A stretch of DNA of 64,000 bases from Yersinia ruckeri ATCC 29473 (GCF_000754815.1 NZ_KN150747.1:3608848-3672847), one strand, 5' to 3'. Shown: positions 49,797 to 59,838, counted from the first letter of the stretch. The notes: generated from the letters alone by a model not told the origin. Program-made: numbers and translations.

Positions 49797-50214
49797 TACC
49801 GCAAAAACGTATGATAAATGCCCCAAGCTATCGTATAGGGTCGCATCCTCAGTCTTTTCTAATTTTTCATCAATATATTGATTTTAATTATATTTATTCA
49901 TATCACATGGACTATCCATGACAGAATCCCGCCAATGTATCCCCATTAACCTATGCACGCGGTACAATAGGGCTTGGCGAATAGTTTTAGCTGACATAGT
50001 ATGCTGCCCCGCGATGATATTGGCGGATGAAATTGGGCAATAGTGGCCTTGATTACTCTGTTTAGCCTCTATTGTCTTGATGCCGGAACCGCCACGTTGC
50101 GCAACGGCTAACGCAGCCGTCTCCCCCAGAGAGCGATTTCACTCTGGCAGATTGATGGCCCAGAATATTGCTCATCCTTAGATGGGTATATTTTACATTT
50201 ATTGAGGTTTTCTC
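49797..50214. other. Upstream region of aguB
   Basis: No gene is supported in these 418 bases. They hold a 12-base perfect palindrome CGTTGCGCAACG (50095-50106) and an inverted repeat CCAGAG/CTCTGG near 50130. The region 49850-49900 is AT-rich. A regulator site for the agu operon could lie here; the palindrome is the best candidate. Confidence 0.45.
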
Positions 50215-51099
50215 ATGACAAAAGTGACTGTTGCTGCAACACAAATGGCCTGTTCCTGGGACCTACCTAAGAACATTGAGAATGCCGAAAAACTGGTGCG
50301 ACAAGCTCACGCCAAAGGTGCGCAGATCATCCTGATTCAGGAGTTGTTTGCCGCACCGTATTTCTGCATTGATCAAAGCCCGGAACACTATGTACTAGCC
50401 CAAGAGCTGGACAATAGCCCTCTCATTAAACATTTTTCCAAGTTAGCAGCTGAGCTGGAAGTCGTATTGCCACTGAGCTTCTTTGAACGCGCCAATAATG
50501 CTTATTACAACTCTTTGGTGATGATTGACGCCGACGGTTCTGTACTAGACGTTTATCGTAAAACCCATATTCCAAACGGCCCGGCTTATCAGGAAAAACA
50601 ATTCTTTATTCCTGGTGATACCGGTTTTAAAGTGTGGCAGACCCGTTATGCCAAAGTCGGTGTAGGCATTTGCTGGGATCAGTGGTTCCCGGAAACGGCC
50701 CGTAGTTTGGCGCTGCAAGGTGCCGAAGTTATCTTTTACCCAACCGCTATCGGTTCAGAGCCTGCCTTCCCAGATATTGACAGCCAGCCACATTGGACCC
50801 GTGTGCAGCAAGGTCATGCGGCAGCTAATCTGGTTCCGGTCATTGCATCTAACCGCATTGGCACTGAGGCCAGTAAGTTTATCGACGGTCTGGAAATGAC
50901 CTTCTACGGTTCTTCCTTTATTGCTGACCAAACCGGTGCCTTGGTTGCTCAGGCGAATAAAACCGACGAGACCGTATTGATTCACGAATTCGATCTGAAA
51001 GAAATTGCTGCACAGCGTGCTTCCTGGGGCCTGTTCCGCGATCGTCGCCCTGAGATGTATCAGGCGCTGGCCACTTCTGATGGTAAAAACCGGAGATAA
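50215..51099 (+). CDS. aguB: N-carbamoylputrescine amidase
   Basis: Encodes 294 residues of the nitrilase superfamily. It hydrolyses N-carbamoylputrescine to putrescine, ammonia and CO2. The catalytic triad is visible as Glu in [12 protein letters not shown] near residue 43, Lys in [19 protein letters not shown] near residue 120 and Cys in [20 protein letters not shown] near residue 157. It starts from an ATG with TGAGG upstream and is followed two bases later by aguA. E. coli K-12 lacks this pair. Confidence 0.97.
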   Translation: MTKVTVAATQMACSWDLPKNIENAEKLVRQAHAKGAQIILIQELFAAPYFCIDQSPEHYVLAQELDNSPLIKHFSKLAAELEVVLPLSFFERANNAYYNSLVMIDADGSVLDVYRKTHIPNGPAYQEKQFFIPGDTGFKVWQTRYAKVGVGICWDQWFPETARSLALQGAEVIFYPTAIGSEPAFPDIDSQPHWTRVQQGHAAANLVPVIASNRIGTEASKFIDGLEMTFYGSSFIADQTGALVAQANKTDETVLIHEFDLKEIAAQRASWGLFRDRRPEMYQALATSDGKNRR

Positions 51100-51101
51100 T
51101 C

Positions 51102-52187
51102 ATGGCGTTGCAAACAACTCCACGGCAAGACGGCTTTTACATGCCGGCCGAATGGGCACCTCAGGATGCGGTGTGGATGCTTTGGCCTTACCGTCAGGAT
51201 AACTGGCGTGGCAAAGGCATTCCTGCACAGCAGACTTTTGCCAAAGTCGCTGAAGCTATCGCCCGAGCTACACCCGTCTATATGGGGGTTCCTGCACGCT
51301 TTATGGAGCAGGCGAACGCCACTATGCCAGCCAATGTCACATTAGTTGAAATGGAATGTGACGATGCCTGGATGCGTGATACCGGCCCAACCATAGTCAT
51401 CAATGGTAAAGGTGAACGCCGAGGCGTCGACTGGCAGTTCAATGCCTGGGGCGGATTACTCGGCGGACTGTATGCCGACTGGCAGCAGGATGAAAAAGTG
51501 GCCGAGCAAGTTAACCAATTTCATCACTGCCAGAGCTACACCGCACCACTGATTCTGGAAGGCGGTTCAATTCATACCGATGGCGAAGGCACGCTATTAA
51601 CCACGGCAGAATGTCTGCTAAACCCGAATCGCAACCCGCACCTTAGCCAGCAGCAGATTGAACAATTGCTGCGTGAGTATCTGGGCGTGACGCACTTTAT
51701 CTGGCTACAAGACGGCGTATACAACGACGAAACCGATGGCCACATTGATAATATGTGCTGCTTTGTACGCCCGGGCGAAGTCGCTCTGCACTGGACTGAC
51801 GACCAACAGGACCCGCAGTATGCCCGTTCTGTTGCTGCCTATGACATTTTGTCACAGTCAGTGGATGCCAAAGGCCGTAAGTTGAAAATCTGGAAGCTGC
51901 CAGCACCAGGTCCGTTATTTAACACAGAAGAAGAGACCGCCGACGTGCTGTCTACCGATGCCGTGCCACGGACTGCCGGTGAGCGATTGGCTGGCTCTTA
52001 CGTCAATTATCTGATCAGCAACCAGCAAATCATTTTCCCGATGCTGGATAGCCGTACCGATGATTTAGCCAAAAGTCTGTTGCAACAAATGTATCCTGGC
52101 TACGCCATCCTCGGTGTACCAGCGAGAGAAATACTATTGGGTGGCGGCAACATTCACTGTATTACCCAACAGATTCCCAAACCTTAG
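51102..52187 (+). CDS. aguA: Agmatine deiminase
   Basis: Encodes 361 residues of the guanidino-modifying superfamily. It converts agmatine to N-carbamoylputrescine. Active-site landmarks are [16 protein letters not shown] near residue 87, [18 protein letters not shown] near residue 207 with the catalytic His, and [13 protein letters not shown] near residue 347 with the nucleophilic Cys. It lies two bases after aguB, so the two genes form one operon. With speA upstream it completes the arginine-to-putrescine route without ureohydrolase SpeB. Confidence 0.97.
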   Translation: MALQTTPRQDGFYMPAEWAPQDAVWMLWPYRQDNWRGKGIPAQQTFAKVAEAIARATPVYMGVPARFMEQANATMPANVTLVEMECDDAWMRDTGPTIVINGKGERRGVDWQFNAWGGLLGGLYADWQQDEKVAEQVNQFHHCQSYTAPLILEGGSIHTDGEGTLLTTAECLLNPNRNPHLSQQQIEQLLREYLGVTHFIWLQDGVYNDETDGHIDNMCCFVRPGEVALHWTDDQQDPQYARSVAAYDILSQSVDAKGRKLKIWKLPAPGPLFNTEEETADVLSTDAVPRTAGERLAGSYVNYLISNQQIIFPMLDSRTDDLAKSLLQQMYPGYAILGVPAREILLGGGNIHCITQQIPKP

Positions 52188-52215
52188 TTAGCCAAGTCCA
52201 CGCTTTCTGTAGCAC

Positions 52216-52240
52216 CAGCCCGGATCTTGAATCCGGGCTG
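52216..52240 (+). terminator. Hairpin after aguA
   Basis: CAGCCCGGAT-CTTGA-ATCCGGGCTG is a 10 bp perfect stem 28 bases past the aguA stop. It has no T-run because repeat copy B begins immediately at its right arm. Confidence 0.65.
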
Positions 52241-52399
52241 AGGTTAATGACAAAGTGCTCGCTGCAGTGAAAACAGGTGGATCGTCAAGACACCGTGAAT
52301 ACGTCCTTGTCAACTCCTTCCACGCTATCCCTGGCGCGGGCGTTTGACTCGTCCTCACTACCAGAGATCGTATTGTCAGGGTTTGTCCGTGGTCTGAGT
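52241..52399. repeat. Intergenic repeat element, copy B
   Basis: About 160 bases beginning AGGTTAATGACAAAGTGCTC and ending GTTTGTCCGTGGTCTGA. TGACAAA near the left end and TTTGTC near the right end are inverted. The core CACCGTGAATACGTCCTTGT and GGCGCGGGCGTTTGACTCGT aligns with copies A and C. The element starts exactly at the aguA hairpin and fills the gap between convergent aguA and yggR. Short frames inside it are not genes. Confidence 0.8.
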
Positions 52400-52449
52400 C
52401 TATTTTTTGCTTTCCGCACCGCATAGCCATTTTATTTCACTCTCATTGA

Positions 52450-53475
52450 TCAATGATGTATCTGGCTAATGTCTTCCGCCAATGGCAATAACCCCTGATG
52501 TTGACGCTGTTGTAATCCCTGCTCAAAAGTTTGCATTCCCATTGCACCGCCGGTTTGCATAATTCCAGGTAGTTGGTGGGTTTTTCCCTCGCGTATCAAA
52601 TGGCTAACTGCCGCTGTCTGTATCATGGTTTCAAACACCGCCACCTGCCCTCCTCCGCGACGCCGCACCAGCTTTTGCGCAATTACCGCCATCAGGCTGT
52701 TTGCTAGCTGGCTTCGCACACTGGTTTTTTCTTCAGCTGGAAATACATCAACCAATCGATCCACCGCCTGCGCGGCTGTCCGGGTATGTAGTGTGCCCAA
52801 CACCAAATGCCCGGTTTCCGCCGCCGTCAACGCAAGTGCAATAGTTTCCCGATCTCGTAGCTCTCCCAACAAGATAATATCGGGATCCTGCCTTAGTGCC
52901 GCTTTTAGCCCCGCGCCAAAAGAAGCAATATGTCCACCCAACTCCCGCTGTTGAATCAGACAACCCTCACTGTGATGAATAAACTCAACCGGATCTTCCA
53001 ATGTAATAATATGCCGCCCGCCCGTTTGATTGATGGATCCAATCATCCCCGCCAGAGTGGTTGATTTCCCACTACCCGTGGCTCCCGTTACCAAAATCAA
53101 ACCACTTTCACAGGGCAATAATTGATGAACAACTTCCGGAACTTCAAGATCAACCAATGTTGGGCATTGGGACGCAATCAAGCGAAAAGCGGCTGAAAGC
53201 CCGCACTGCTGCCGAAAGAAATGCCCTCTCAATCTTGATCCACAAGATGATGAAAATGAAAAATCGACCTGTCCATGCCGTTGTAATTCCAGAGAATGAA
53301 CCTCATTTAATAGCTGCTGAGCCAGATTTTCCATCCACATCGGCGTTACCTGAGTGAGATGCTTGAAAATATGCAGGTCACCAGCAATACGCAGCACCGG
53401 GTAATGGCCAGTGCACAGGTGCAGATCAGAGGCGTTATGCTTTACACTAGCCGCCACCCATTCATCAAAATCCAT
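52450..53475 (-). CDS. yggR: PilT-like secretion/retraction ATPase YggR
   Basis: Encodes 341 residues. It is an ATPase of the PilT/VirB11 family that in other bacteria retracts type IV pili. The Walker A motif is VTGATGSGKSTTLAGMIG near residue 126. The Asp box and Walker B are in LRQDPDIILLGELRDRETIA near residue 190, and the His box is in GHLVLGTLHTRTAAQAVDRL near residue 217. No pilus genes are adjacent. It is divergent from yggS with only 19 bases between start codons, an arrangement also found in E. coli. Its biological role in enterobacteria is unclear. Confidence 0.95.
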   Translation of the reverse strand: MDFDEWVAASVKHNASDLHLCTGHYPVLRIAGDLHIFKHLTQVTPMWMENLAQQLLNEVHSLELQRHGQVDFSFSSSCGSRLRGHFFRQQCGLSAAFRLIASQCPTLVDLEVPEVVHQLLPCESGLILVTGATGSGKSTTLAGMIGSINQTGGRHIITLEDPVEFIHHSEGCLIQQRELGGHIASFGAGLKAALRQDPDIILLGELRDRETIALALTAAETGHLVLGTLHTRTAAQAVDRLVDVFPAEEKTSVRSQLANSLMAVIAQKLVRRRGGGQVAVFETMIQTAAVSHLIREGKTHQLPGIMQTGGAMGMQTFEQGLQQRQHQGLLPLAEDISQIHH

Positions 53476-53494
53476 ATCAAACTCCCGGGGTCAT

Positions 53495-54208
53495 ATGAGC
53501 ACTATCCAACAGAACCTACAGGATGTCAGGGATCGGATCGCCACCATTGCCAAAAATTGCGAACGCTCCCCAGAAGAAATTACGCTGCTTGCAGTCAGTA
53601 AAACCAAACCTGTGGCTGCGATCGAAGAAGCCATTGCTGCCGGGCAACGTGCATTTGGTGAGAATTATGTTCAGGAAGGGGTGGATAAAATCCACTATTT
53701 TGCAGGGAATACCGAACTGGAATGGCACTTTATCGGTCCGTTGCAATCCAATAAAAGTCGTCTGGTAGCTGAAAACTTTGCCTGGTGTCATACGGTAGAT
53801 CGGCTGAAAATCGCCACGCGTCTCAGCGAGCAACGCCCGGCAGAAATGCCTGCACTCAATATTCTAATTCAGGTTAATATCAGCGACGAGCAAAGCAAGT
53901 CCGGGATTAAACTGGCTGAATTACCAGAGCTGGCGGCCAATATTCACGATCTGCCACATTTACGGCTACGTGGTTTAATGGCCATTCCGGCGCCGGAAAG
54001 TCATTTTGATCGTCAACTCGCCGTATTCCAGCAAATGAATCAGGCTTTCCTGGCGCTAAAAAAACACTACCCACAGATGGATACGCTTTCCATGGGTATG
54101 ACCGATGACATGGCCGCCGCTATTGGTGCTGGCAGTACCTTGGTGCGTATCGGTACGGCTATTTTCGGTGCTCGTGACTACGGTTCAGTCGCTCCTGTTC
54201 AGGCTTAA
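53495..54208 (+). CDS. yggS: Pyridoxal phosphate homeostasis protein YggS
   Basis: Encodes 237 residues from the ATG at 53495; a longer in-frame start at 53411 lies inside yggR and is rejected. The cofactor Lys is in LLAVSKTKPVAAIEEAIAAG near residue 36, with FGENYVQEGVDKI near residue 57 and the phosphate-binding DTLSMGMTDDMAAAI near residue 195. It belongs to the alanine racemase-like barrel family without known catalysis and keeps free pyridoxal phosphate in balance. It is followed by proC 12 bases later. Confidence 0.96.
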   Translation: MSTIQQNLQDVRDRIATIAKNCERSPEEITLLAVSKTKPVAAIEEAIAAGQRAFGENYVQEGVDKIHYFAGNTELEWHFIGPLQSNKSRLVAENFAWCHTVDRLKIATRLSEQRPAEMPALNILIQVNISDEQSKSGIKLAELPELAANIHDLPHLRLRGLMAIPAPESHFDRQLAVFQQMNQAFLALKKHYPQMDTLSMGMTDDMAAAIGAGSTLVRIGTAIFGARDYGSVAPVQA

Positions 54209-54220
54209 GCAAGGATATTT

Positions 54221-55042
54221 ATGCAACATCGCAAAATTACATTTATCGGTGCCGGCAATATGGCACGGGCTATCATTGCTGGTCTGGTTGCTGGCGGTTA
54301 TCCGGCAAAATTGATCGGCGTTTGCGCGCCTTCGGCCAAGAATCGTGATGCATTGGCACAAGAATTTGGCGTTATCAGTAGCAGTGATAATGTTTCTCTG
54401 GCTCGTGAGGCCGATGTGGTGGTGCTATCGGTAAAACCACAATTAATGGCTGACGTCTGCCAACCGTTGCATGAACAGGTCGATTTTAGCAATAAATTGG
54501 TACTGTCCATTGCCGCCGGTATTCAGGTTTCACGTTTTTATCAATTATTGGGTGATAAACTGAATCTGGTTCGCATCATGCCAAACACGCCATCGCTAGT
54601 CGGTAAAGGGATGAGCGGGTTATATGCACCAGCGCAGGTTAGTCAGACCGATCGCGACTTCACCGCTCAACTAATGGGTTCTGTCGGTAAAGTGTGCTGG
54701 GTGGAAAACGAAAGTGGTATCAATAGCGTAATTGCTGCGGCGGGTAGTGCTCCGGCCTATTTTTTCCTGTTTATGGAAGCCATGCAGCAAGAGGCCGAAC
54801 GTCTGGGTTTTGATAACGAAACCGCCCGCCTGCTCGTGCAGCAGGCCGCATCTGGTGCCACGGCTCTGGTAGAGGCTAATCCGCAGCTGCCGCTGTCGAC
54901 GCTACGGGAGCAAGTGACGTCAAAAGGTGGTACCACCGCAGAAGCGTTGCGGGTTTTTAATGAGCAACACTTGTCGGATATTGTTTCTCGTGCGATGCAG
55001 GCAGCAATCAGCCGAGCACAAGCAATGGAGAAGCTGTTTTAA
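54221..55042 (+). CDS. proC: Pyrroline-5-carboxylate reductase
   Basis: Encodes 273 residues. It performs the last step of proline synthesis with NADPH. The nucleotide-binding motif ITFIGAGNMARAIIAGLVAG lies at residues 6-25. The conserved IMPNTPSLVGKGMSGLYAP is near residue 117, and the signature AAGSAPAYFFLFMEAMQ near residue 170 leads to the dimer helix ending with TSKGGTTAEALRV. It follows yggS in one operon and ends before a hairpin. Confidence 0.97.
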   Translation: MQHRKITFIGAGNMARAIIAGLVAGGYPAKLIGVCAPSAKNRDALAQEFGVISSSDNVSLAREADVVVLSVKPQLMADVCQPLHEQVDFSNKLVLSIAAGIQVSRFYQLLGDKLNLVRIMPNTPSLVGKGMSGLYAPAQVSQTDRDFTAQLMGSVGKVCWVENESGINSVIAAAGSAPAYFFLFMEAMQQEAERLGFDNETARLLVQQAASGATALVEANPQLPLSTLREQVTSKGGTTAEALRVFNEQHLSDIVSRAMQAAISRAQAMEKLF

Positions 55043-55075
55043 TCTGTCACCATGATTTACAAAACAACACGTTAA

Positions 55076-55112
55076 CCCCGAATCTTTATTCTTGGGATCG
55101 GGGTATTTTAAA
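55076..55112 (+). terminator. Terminator of yggS-proC
   Basis: CCCCGA and TCGGGG pair over an interior containing a further short stem, followed by TATTTTA, 34 bases past the proC stop. Confidence 0.65.
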
Positions 55113-55145
55113 CTGACTGAATTGATCGAGGACTAAACGCTACTC

Positions 55146-55700
55146 ATGCTAACGCTGACTTTTTTGGCTAAAACCGTCATTGACCTGTACGTTATGGTGC
55201 TATTGTTGCGCACTTGGATGCAAATGGTGCACAGTGACTTTTACAATCCATTTTCGCAGTTTGTGGTGAAAATCACCCAGCCGATCATCGGCCCACTGCG
55301 TCGAATGATTCCTTCACTAGGCCCCATCGACAGCGCGTCCTTGCTGCTGGCCTTCTTACTGATGACCATAAAATACCCGCTGTTATTGCTGATTCAGGGC
55401 GGTGGGGTATCTTTGAGTCCATATAATTTGCTGTTCGGCGTCATTTCGCTGGTGAAAGCCACCGGTTACCTGATTTTCTGGGTGATGATTATTCGCGCAC
55501 TGATGAGTTGGGTCAGTCAGGGCCGTAGCCCGATGGACTACCTGCTGTATCAATTGACCGAGCCACTGATGGCACCAATCCGCCGCATTCTACCGGCGAT
55601 GGGCGGGATCGATTTCTCCGGTATGGTGGTGATCCTGGTTCTGTATTTGATCAATTACTTAGGAATGGATCTGTTAGGCGAGCTCTGGTTCGTACTGTGA
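55146..55700 (+). CDS. yggT: YggT family membrane protein
   Basis: Encodes 184 residues made of two YGGT repeats. Each has two hydrophobic helices around a pattern like [20 protein letters not shown] (near residue 23) and [20 protein letters not shown] (near residue 118), followed by [17 protein letters not shown] and [17 protein letters not shown]. The family is an inner-membrane protein affecting membrane and ion homeostasis; the exact role is not known. Its end overlaps the GTG start of yggU by four bases. Confidence 0.95.
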   Translation: MLTLTFLAKTVIDLYVMVLLLRTWMQMVHSDFYNPFSQFVVKITQPIIGPLRRMIPSLGPIDSASLLLAFLLMTIKYPLLLLIQGGGVSLSPYNLLFGVISLVKATGYLIFWVMIIRALMSWVSQGRSPMDYLLYQLTEPLMAPIRRILPAMGGIDFSGMVVILVLYLINYLGMDLLGELWFVL

Positions 55701-55987
55701 GTGCAGTGACGCCCTTGCTGGACGGGCTGGCGATCAGACTATATATTCAGCCGAAAGCCAGCCGCGACCAGATTATCGGTTTACACGGCGATGAATTAAA
55801 AGTGGCCATTACCGCTCCGCCGGTAGATGGGCAAGCCAATGCCCATCTGGTCAAGTTTATCGCCAAACAGTTCCGGGTGGCCAAGAGCCACGTTATCATC
55901 GAAAAAGGTGATCTGGGACGGCATAAACAGATCAAGATTATTAATCCGCAGCAGATTCCACCGCAGGTTGCAGCACTGCTTGAATAA
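55697..55987 (+). CDS. yggU: DUF167 family protein YggU
   Basis: Encodes 96 residues from a GTG at 55697 that overlaps the yggT stop as GTGA. The small alpha/beta fold is recognised by [20 protein letters not shown] near residue 16 and [20 protein letters not shown] near residue 36, then [12 protein letters not shown] near residue 72. Function unknown across bacteria. Translational coupling to yggT is conserved. Confidence 0.95.
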   Translation: MSAVTPLLDGLAIRLYIQPKASRDQIIGLHGDELKVAITAPPVDGQANAHLVKFIAKQFRVAKSHVIIEKGDLGRHKQIKIINPQQIPPQVAALLE

Positions 55988-56087
55988 CCGGATAACGCAC
56001 CCGATTAAACCAGCGTAAAAGCTGCTCGCATTAATGTCGCCGTGGGCAACAACCGGTTATTAGTGCCACAATGAATCAGGATTCATC

Positions 56088-56681
56088 ATGCAAAAAGTTG
56101 TTTTAGCTACCGGTAACCCCGGTAAAGTACGTGAGTTAGCCGGCCTGCTGGCAGATTTCGGTCTGGATGTGGTTGCTCAAACTGAGTTGGGTGTCGAGTC
56201 CGCTGAAGAAACTGGTTTGACCTTTATCGAAAATGCGATTCTAAAGGCTCGCCATGCCGCACAGATTACCGGCTTGCCAGCGATTGCCGATGACTCGGGC
56301 CTGGCTGTTGATGCACTAGGCGGCGCACCGGGTATTTACTCCGCTCGTTATGCCGGAGAGAGCGCCAGCGATCAGGCAAATTTGGAGAAGCTGCTGGTTA
56401 CCATGAAAGATGTACCTGACGAGCAGCGTGGCGCACAATTCCATTGCGTTTTGGTGTATATGCGCCATGCCGAAGATCCGACGCCACTGGTGTTCCACGG
56501 CCGTTGGCCGGGGATGATCGCTCATGAAAGTGCGGGTGTGGGCGGTTTTGGTTACGATCCTATTTTCTATGTACCTGAGTTAGGTAAAAGCGCTGCCGAA
56601 CTGAGCCGCGAAGAAAAACAGGCAGTATCACACCGCGGAAAAGCGTTGAAATTGATGCTGGATGCCCTGCGCAATGCTTAA
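56088..56681 (+). CDS. rdgB: dITP/XTP pyrophosphatase
   Basis: Encodes 197 residues, the E. coli length. It removes the deaminated purine nucleotides dITP and XTP from the pool. The nucleotide motif [20 protein letters not shown] is at residues 4-23, with [16 protein letters not shown] near residue 43. The catalytic region is [20 protein letters not shown] near residue 67, and [21 protein letters not shown] is quoted here only as GGFGYDPIF near residue 148. Its last codons overlap the hemW start by eight bases. Confidence 0.97.
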   Translation: MQKVVLATGNPGKVRELAGLLADFGLDVVAQTELGVESAEETGLTFIENAILKARHAAQITGLPAIADDSGLAVDALGGAPGIYSARYAGESASDQANLEKLLVTMKDVPDEQRGAQFHCVLVYMRHAEDPTPLVFHGRWPGMIAHESAGVGGFGYDPIFYVPELGKSAAELSREEKQAVSHRGKALKLMLDALRNA

Positions 56682-57804
56682 GTTACCACCGCTAAGCCTC
56701 TATATCCATATTCCGTGGTGCGTGCAAAAATGTCCCTATTGCGACTTTAATTCGCATGCATTGAAAGGTGATGTTCCTCATCAAGAATATGTCGATCATC
56801 TGCTGGCCGATCTGGATGCCGACTTGCCACTGACCAGTGGTCGTGCAATTAGCACCATTTTTATCGGTGGTGGGACGCCCAGCCTGCTAAGTGCCGAGGC
56901 AATGCAAAGCCTGCTCGATGGCGTCAGAGCGCGGCTGCCAGTGGCGGCCGACGCCGAAATAACGATGGAAGCCAACCCTGGCACGGTTGAAGCCGATCGC
57001 TTCAGCGGTTACCAGCGTGCTGGCGTCAATCGCATCTCAATCGGCGTGCAGAGTTTCAGCGAACAGAAGTTAGTGCGACTGGGGCGGATACACGGCCCAG
57101 AAGAAGCTAAACGTGCGGCAGCACTGGCAACTGGGCTGGATTTACGCAGCTTTAATCTGGATTTGATGCACGGTTTGCCGGATCAAACGCTGGAAGAGGC
57201 GCTGGATGACCTGCGTCAGGCGATTGCCTTGAATCCACCACATCTGTCTTGGTATCAGTTAACCATTGAACCGAATACCGGTTTCAGTTCTCGTCCGCCA
57301 AAACTGCCGGACGACGATGCGCTGTGGGATATTTTCGAACAAGGCCATCAACTACTGAGCGCTGCAGGTTATCAGCAATATGAAACCTCAGCCTATGCCA
57401 AACCTGGTTATCAATGCCAGCACAACCTCAACTATTGGCGATTTGGTGACTACCTCGGCATTGGCTGCGGCGCTCACGGTAAACTCACCTTCAGTGATGG
57501 TCGTATTCTGCGTACGGTAAAAACCAAGCATCCGCGCGGTTTTATGCAGGGTAACTATATGGATAAGCAGCATGAAGTTGAGGTAGCCGATCGGCCCTTC
57601 GAGTTCTTTATGAATCGTTTCCGTTTATTGGAAGCTGCGCCACGCGGCGATTTCTTTAATTTTACCGGCCTGGAAGAAAGCGAGATCCGCCCGCAACTGG
57701 ATCAAGCCATCACCAAAGGCTACCTACTGGAAACGAATGAAGACTGGCAGATTACCGAGAAAGGGAAACTATTTCTGAACTCACTGCTGGAACTGTTTCT
57801 GTAA
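56674..57804 (+). CDS. hemW: Heme chaperone HemW (radical SAM)
   Basis: Encodes 376 residues from the ATG at 56674, matching the E. coli start ([20 protein letters not shown]). The radical SAM cluster motif CVQKCPYC is at residues 16-23. The SAM-binding GGGTPSLLS is near residue 65, and the family region [15 protein letters not shown] is near residue 258. It is a heme-binding homologue of HemN without coproporphyrinogen oxidase activity. It overlaps rdgB and is followed by repeat copy C. yggM and ansB, next in E. coli, are absent. Confidence 0.96.
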   Translation: MLKLPPLSLYIHIPWCVQKCPYCDFNSHALKGDVPHQEYVDHLLADLDADLPLTSGRAISTIFIGGGTPSLLSAEAMQSLLDGVRARLPVAADAEITMEANPGTVEADRFSGYQRAGVNRISIGVQSFSEQKLVRLGRIHGPEEAKRAAALATGLDLRSFNLDLMHGLPDQTLEEALDDLRQAIALNPPHLSWYQLTIEPNTGFSSRPPKLPDDDALWDIFEQGHQLLSAAGYQQYETSAYAKPGYQCQHNLNYWRFGDYLGIGCGAHGKLTFSDGRILRTVKTKHPRGFMQGNYMDKQHEVEVADRPFEFFMNRFRLLEAAPRGDFFNFTGLEESEIRPQLDQAITKGYLLETNEDWQITEKGKLFLNSLLELFL

Positions 57805-57818
57805 GGCTGAAGTGCCAT

Positions 57819-57987
57819 TGAGGTTAATGACAAAGTGCTCGCCGTGGCGAAAACCGTCAGATCGTCAAGACGCCGTGAATACATCCTTGTAGGCTCGTTC
57901 CGTGCCATACCTGGCGCAAACGCTTGACTCTTCTGCCGGTCTTCTCCACCCAAAATTACTGGGGTAAGGTTTGTCAGCGGTCTGAAA
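57819..57987. repeat. Intergenic repeat element, copy C (full length)
   Basis: About 169 bases starting TTGAGGTTAATGACAAAGTG and ending GGTTTGTCAGCGGTCTGAAA. TGACAAA and TTTGTCA mark imperfect inverted ends. The core carries CGCCGTGAATACATCCTTGT and GGCGCAAACGCTTGACTCTT as in A and B. It fills the gap between convergent hemW and yggN. Length and end structure agree with the Yersinia short palindromic elements, but the family name is not proven here. Confidence 0.82.
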
Positions 57988-58029
57988 CGGGTGTAATGCC
58001 CGTTTTTTATTCGATTGAAGCGGAGAGTC

Positions 58030-58749
58030 TTATTTGAGCGAGTTAAGTAAATCGATGCGCTGCTGCTCCAACGTTGTCACCCGAGCACAAACTTCATGAC
58101 CAAAGTTCTGAAAATCCTGCTCCTGATGATTCCATTCGGTCTGAATCGCTTGCTGTAAGCCACCCAAATTACCCATAATCGCCTGCAATGGATTGTTGGA
58201 AGATCCACTGGTGGCTTGCTTAATGCCCATTTCATTCAGGCTATCCTGCAACACACCACCGAGACTTTGTTGCACGAGCACGCGGCCATCTTTTTCAACC
58301 TGATCAATCGCCTGATGGTGGAAAGTCAGACCATCACTGCGTTTCTCAATAATACGGCTCATTTGCTGTTTCAGTTGATCATTCAACGTGGTGAGCCGCT
58401 GGCGAACATTGCTGCTAGTTCCTAATTGTTGGACAATAATATTGTCCAAAGACACGCGAGCTTTTTCCAGATGCTGCTGCGCACCTTTATCAATCCACGG
58501 TAAATCTTTGCGTAAGTCACTTTGATAACGAAATGCCCGCTGACGTTGCGCATCGGTGAGAGTTAATGTTTTACCATTGCGGGTGACATCACCGTCCGGT
58601 GAAATGACCAGATTGCCGCTGGCACCAACAACCTGCACACTTTGTGGGTTAATGATGACATCATCCTGAGGTTTTACGCTGCACTGATATTCTGCCTGCG
58701 CCGATCCGGCAGCCAGTAATAAAACTACCAAGCCTGCTTTTCGTAACAT
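58030..58749 (-). CDS. yggN: DUF2884 periplasmic protein YggN
   Basis: Encodes 239 residues. The first 19 residues (MLRKAGLVVLLLAAGSAQA) are a clear Sec signal peptide. The mature protein starts EYQCSVKPQDDVIINPQSV and continues largely helical, with QLKQQMSRIIEKRSDGLTFH near residue 128. It contains only a few cysteines (in EYQCSV and GHEVCARV), possibly one disulfide. Function unknown. In E. coli it lies between ansB and yggL; here it follows glsB on the same strand. Confidence 0.93.
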   Translation of the reverse strand: MLRKAGLVVLLLAAGSAQAEYQCSVKPQDDVIINPQSVQVVGASGNLVISPDGDVTRNGKTLTLTDAQRQRAFRYQSDLRKDLPWIDKGAQQHLEKARVSLDNIIVQQLGTSSNVRQRLTTLNDQLKQQMSRIIEKRSDGLTFHHQAIDQVEKDGRVLVQQSLGGVLQDSLNEMGIKQATSGSSNNPLQAIMGNLGGLQQAIQTEWNHQEQDFQNFGHEVCARVTTLEQQRIDLLNSLK

Positions 58750-58826
58750 AAATTCTCCTGAAACTGTTTATCTACCACTCATTATGACACTGCCAGAGTT
58801 TTAGCGCCGACAGAAGTAGACTGATC

Positions 58827-59753
58827 CTAAAAAATCGAACGGCCAATGCGCTGAGCAAGCAATTCCAGTGCTGCGGTTCCGGCCAATGAGTTCCCCGAGG
58901 TATCCAGTTCCGGCGACCAGACGGCAATACACATCTCATCTGGCACCACGGCAATAATACCGCCGCCGACACCAGATTTCCCCGGCATACCAACTCTGAA
59001 AGCAAACTCGCCAGCACCGTCATACATCCCGCTGGTGATCATAAGCGCATTGATTTGTCTGGCCTGCATCGGTGTAATAACCTGCCTGGTTCCGTTGATA
59101 CTACGCCCCTGATTAGCCAGATAGACAAAGCAGCAGGCCAGCTCAACGCAGCTCATACGCATTGCACAATAGTGGAAATAAGTTTGTAACACGGTGAGAA
59201 CATCGTTCTCAAAATTACCGAATGATTTCATCAGATAAGCAATAGCAGCGTTGCGATCCGAATGTTCGAATTCAGAGCGAGCAACCCGGCTGTCATAGCT
59301 GATAGAATCGTCATCAACCAATTGGCGCACCACCTCCAGCATTCGCTGTTTTGGCGCGCTAAGTCGACTCTGCAACATATCGCAGATCACCAATGCACCC
59401 GGATTGATAAAGGGATTACGCGGCTTCCCTTGCTCCAGCTCTAGCTGAACCAATGAGTTAAACGGCTGGCCAGAAGGCTCTTTACCTACCCGTTGCCAAA
59501 CCTCATCTTCGTCATAGCGCCCCAGGGCTAGCGTCAAGCTGAGAACTTTTGAAATAGACTGGATAGAAAAACGCTCGGTGGCGTCTCCAGACTGAAATAC
59601 CTGCCCATCGATGCTGCAAACGGCAATGCCGAGTTTACCCGCCGGCACTTCGGCCAGAGCCGGAATATAATCAGCCACCTTGCCCTGGCCAATCATCGGG
59701 CGAACCTGGCTGAGGATCTCGTCCAACAGCTGATTCGATAAGGTTTTTACCAC
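58827..59753 (-). CDS. glsB: Glutaminase
   Basis: Encodes 308 residues, the length of E. coli GlsB (YneH). It hydrolyses glutamine to glutamate and ammonia. The serine-dependent beta-lactamase-like fold shows the SxxK motif as [16 protein letters not shown] near residue 62. [14 protein letters not shown] is near residue 112, DYHYCAM-like contacts occur in [12 protein letters not shown] near residue 190, and [20 protein letters not shown] is near residue 258. In E. coli no such gene lies here; it sits between yggN and yggL in this window. In Yersinia annotations the gene is often called glsA. Confidence 0.95.
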   Translation of the reverse strand: MVKTLSNQLLDEILSQVRPMIGQGKVADYIPALAEVPAGKLGIAVCSIDGQVFQSGDATERFSIQSISKVLSLTLALGRYDEDEVWQRVGKEPSGQPFNSLVQLELEQGKPRNPFINPGALVICDMLQSRLSAPKQRMLEVVRQLVDDDSISYDSRVARSEFEHSDRNAAIAYLMKSFGNFENDVLTVLQTYFHYCAMRMSCVELACCFVYLANQGRSINGTRQVITPMQARQINALMITSGMYDGAGEFAFRVGMPGKSGVGGGIIAVVPDEMCIAVWSPELDTSGNSLAGTAALELLAQRIGRSIF

Positions 59754-59782
59754 GGAAATACTCCAGCGCTTTCCCTAATAAA

Positions 59783-59812
59783 AATAAAGGCACCAATAAC
59801 GGTGCCTTTATT
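59783..59812 (-). terminator. Terminator of trmB-yggL
   Basis: On the minus strand AAAGGCACC-GTTATT-GGTGCCTTT is followed by ATTTTTATT, 27 bases past the yggL stop. Strong intrinsic terminator. Confidence 0.92.
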
Positions 59813-59838
59813 ATCAAACAGTGGTTAGATCTTCAGGA

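Noticed and set aside
49918..50043. 41-codon plus-strand frame upstream of aguB
   Set aside because: No ribosome site and no similarity that I can recognise; length is within chance.
52188..52430. Small minus-strand frame downstream of aguA
   Set aside because: It lies within repeat copy B, and similar frames arise in copy C, so it is a by-product of the repeat.
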